Source: Saccharomyces paradoxus
Taxonomy: Eukaryota > Ascomycota > Saccharomycetes > Saccharomycetales > Saccharomycetaceae
NCBI RefSeq assembly: GCF_002079055.1
Contig: NC_047502.1
Coordinates: 62,001-126,000, forward strand
Direction: 5' to 3'
Length of the DNA stretch: 64,000 bases
Below the pieces are notes generated by a model. That model was not told the DNA's origin. It ran no database searches and was given only the letters and a program-made list of their open reading frames with translations. Within the stretch, counting starts at the first letter, position 1. Each line of letters starts with the position of its first letter. A program made the position numbers and the translations under genes. Shown piece by piece: positions 62,710-64,000 of this stretch.

Positions 62710-64000
62710 CTATCTCCTCGTCTTACGTGGACGAGATTCGTCTTCACCATCCATGTTCGTTCTCTTCCCATTCTTAGAGAAGTATTCTTTCTTCTTCTCC
62801 TTATCCCTTTGTGATTTTTCTTCCTCCATCTTGGCCAATTTTTTCAATCTTTCCCTACGTTGAATAGCCTTCTGTTCCTTCCTCTTGCTGTCTTTGGCTT
62901 TCGAAATCGTCAATACTTTTTGAACAAATGATCTTGCCTTCTTTTCATCACCACCTAGCACCACGGCTCTTTTAGCCATATAGGTCTTCTTCTTTTGCGG
63001 TTTCATTTGATGGATTTGAGACTTGAATGGTAATTCCTTTTGAACAGCCTTGGGGACCTTTAGACCATTGAAGTGTCTTTCTACACGTTCTATCTTTTGG
63101 TACGCACTGTCTGGATTTGATGGTGTTTCCAGGTTCATAGCAGCCCTTATTTGACCTGTCAATCTTAAACCCTTCCACTCAGTTTTTTCTTTCAGCAATA
63201 GTGAAGTAACAGGGTTATAGAATTTCTTGACGTGAACAGGGTACCAGGACCTTAGAATTACGATATCACTCATCAGGATTTTATCTTCAAAGGCTGCTCT
63301 AAAGTGACCCTCAGGCTTTGAAAGTGCTCTTTTGATTTCACCACGGATACCTGAGACAGTTTTGATTTGTGCACCCTCAAATCTGGCGACTTCCATAGCA
63401 CTTGAAAACATATCCTTTATAAAGGCAGTATTTTTGAAAATTTTATATGGAAAACCCACTAATTTCAACTTCTTCACAATTTCAATATTAACGTCTATTT
63501 CTTCAACGATACCTGTTGCTGCAATCCTGAAGCCGTTCCCGGTATCACTATTAGCAACAATTTGAACACCACAGAAAGGTGTGTTTGGAGAACACAAGGG
63601 ACCATAGAAGGCGGCATTACAATATGTATGTTCCGGAGTATACTTCAACATTCTGGTTCTTGTTCTAGAATCAGTTGTTGTATAAACTGGTAAAGTTTGG
63701 AATCTTCTCCAACCTAAGGACAAGACCAGTGGGTCATTTGTCTTTAAGATCTTTTTATGCCAACGGTGTCTTCTCAACCTGGCTTTGACAATACCGAACT
63801 TTATTTCGGTTGGCAATAAACCACCCATAACTATGGGAAATTTTGGATTGAAATTCTTGACAAATTCCATTGGGACTTTCTCGAAGACGATACGTACATA
63901 AGAACCGGCTTTGAAACCTTCAATTCTTTGACGTTGTTCTGGAGTCATTTCTTGGTATTCTATATTGTTGATTTCTAATTGTTTCGATATCTTGGCCTTC
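62710..64000 (-). CDS. BMS1: Bms1, ribosome biogenesis GTPase (C-terminal part)
   Basis: Essential GTPase of the small-subunit processome that works with Rcl1 in 18S rRNA processing. The frame is open to the right edge, so about 430 C-terminal residues of roughly 1180 are present and the GTPase domain lies outside the window. Visible are the C-terminal beta-barrel region shared with Tsr1 and translation GTPases (GSYVRIVFEKVPMEFVKNF, IVMGGLLPTE, RRHRWHKKILK, LGWRRFQTLPVY) and a very basic tail (KKKEYFSKNGKRTN, ending PRKTRR) typical of nucleolar proteins. The ATG at 63948 is internal and not the start, since the frame continues upstream with homologous sequence. Confidence 0.96.
   Translation of the reverse strand, partial: KAKISKQLEINNIEYQEMTPEQRQRIEGFKAGSYVRIVFEKVPMEFVKNFNPKFPIVMGGLLPTEIKFGIVKARLRRHRWHKKILKTNDPLVLSLGWRRFQTLPVYTTTDSRTRTRMLKYTPEHTYCNAAFYGPLCSPNTPFCGVQIVANSDTGNGFRIAATGIVEEIDVNIEIVKKLKLVGFPYKIFKNTAFIKDMFSSAMEVARFEGAQIKTVSGIRGEIKRALSKPEGHFRAAFEDKILMSDIVILRSWYPVHVKKFYNPVTSLLLKEKTEWKGLRLTGQIRAAMNLETPSNPDSAYQKIERVERHFNGLKVPKAVQKELPFKSQIHQMKPQKKKTYMAKRAVVLGGDEKKARSFVQKVLTISKAKDSKRKEQKAIQRRERLKKLAKMEEEKSQRDKEKKKEYFSKNGKRTNMDGEDESRPRKTRR

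Overview
The window is 64 kb of budding-yeast nuclear chromosome from the Saccharomyces sensu stricto group. Gene order, gene sizes and protein sequences match the left arm of S. cerevisiae chromosome XVI from GYP5 (YPL249C) to BMS1 (YPL217C), with every gene in the same order and orientation. It is not the S. cerevisiae reference. From memory, Gal4 differs at roughly one residue in six outside its DNA-binding domain and carries a short C-terminal extension. Conserved proteins such as Hsp82, Rpl1a and Fas2 are nearly identical. That degree of divergence suggests a sister species further away than S. paradoxus (for example the mikatae, kudriavzevii, jurei, arboricola or uvarum lineages); I cannot choose between them without alignments. 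All comparisons with S. cerevisiae here are from memory.

Layout, left to right (strand in brackets): GYP5 (-, cut by the left edge), GAL4 (-), YPL247C (-), RBD2 (-), YPL245W (+), HUT1 (-), SRP68 (+), IQG1 (-), CIN2 (-, one intron), HSP82 (-), YAR1 (+), SUI3 (+), ENV7 (-), RVB2 (+), VMA11 (-), NSL1 (+), SSO1 (+), FAS2 (+), USV1 (+), YPL229W (+), CET1 (+), ALG5 (-), NEW1 (+), YPL225W (+), MMT2 (-), GRE1 (-), FMP40 (+), FLC1 (+), RPL1A (+), PCL8 (+), SAR1 (+, one intron), BMS1 (-, cut by the right edge). Genes fill most of the window. Gaps are 60 to 1040 bp and mostly hold promoters and 3' ends. I found no tRNA, rRNA, Ty element or solo LTR, CRISPR array or sign of foreign DNA.

The genes do not form one pathway. 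Themes that recur by chance of location are membrane traffic (GYP5, SRP68, SSO1, SAR1), translation and ribosome biogenesis (SUI3, RPL1A, YAR1, NEW1, YPL225W, BMS1), stress response (HSP82, USV1, GRE1) and carbon or lipid metabolism (GAL4, FAS2, PCL8). Several genes (HSP82, SSO1, USV1, YPL229W, CET1, MMT2, GRE1) have known duplicates on chromosome XIII from the ancient genome duplication.

No exotic new system is evident. The best novelty candidate is an open frame between MMT2 and GRE1 (51161..51472). It encodes a mitochondrial-presequence-like peptide, but its only in-frame ATG is separated from it by a stop codon. Other points worth a second look are the Gal4 C-terminal extension, the tiny first exon and non-standard branch point of CIN2, and a cluster of stress elements upstream of USV1.
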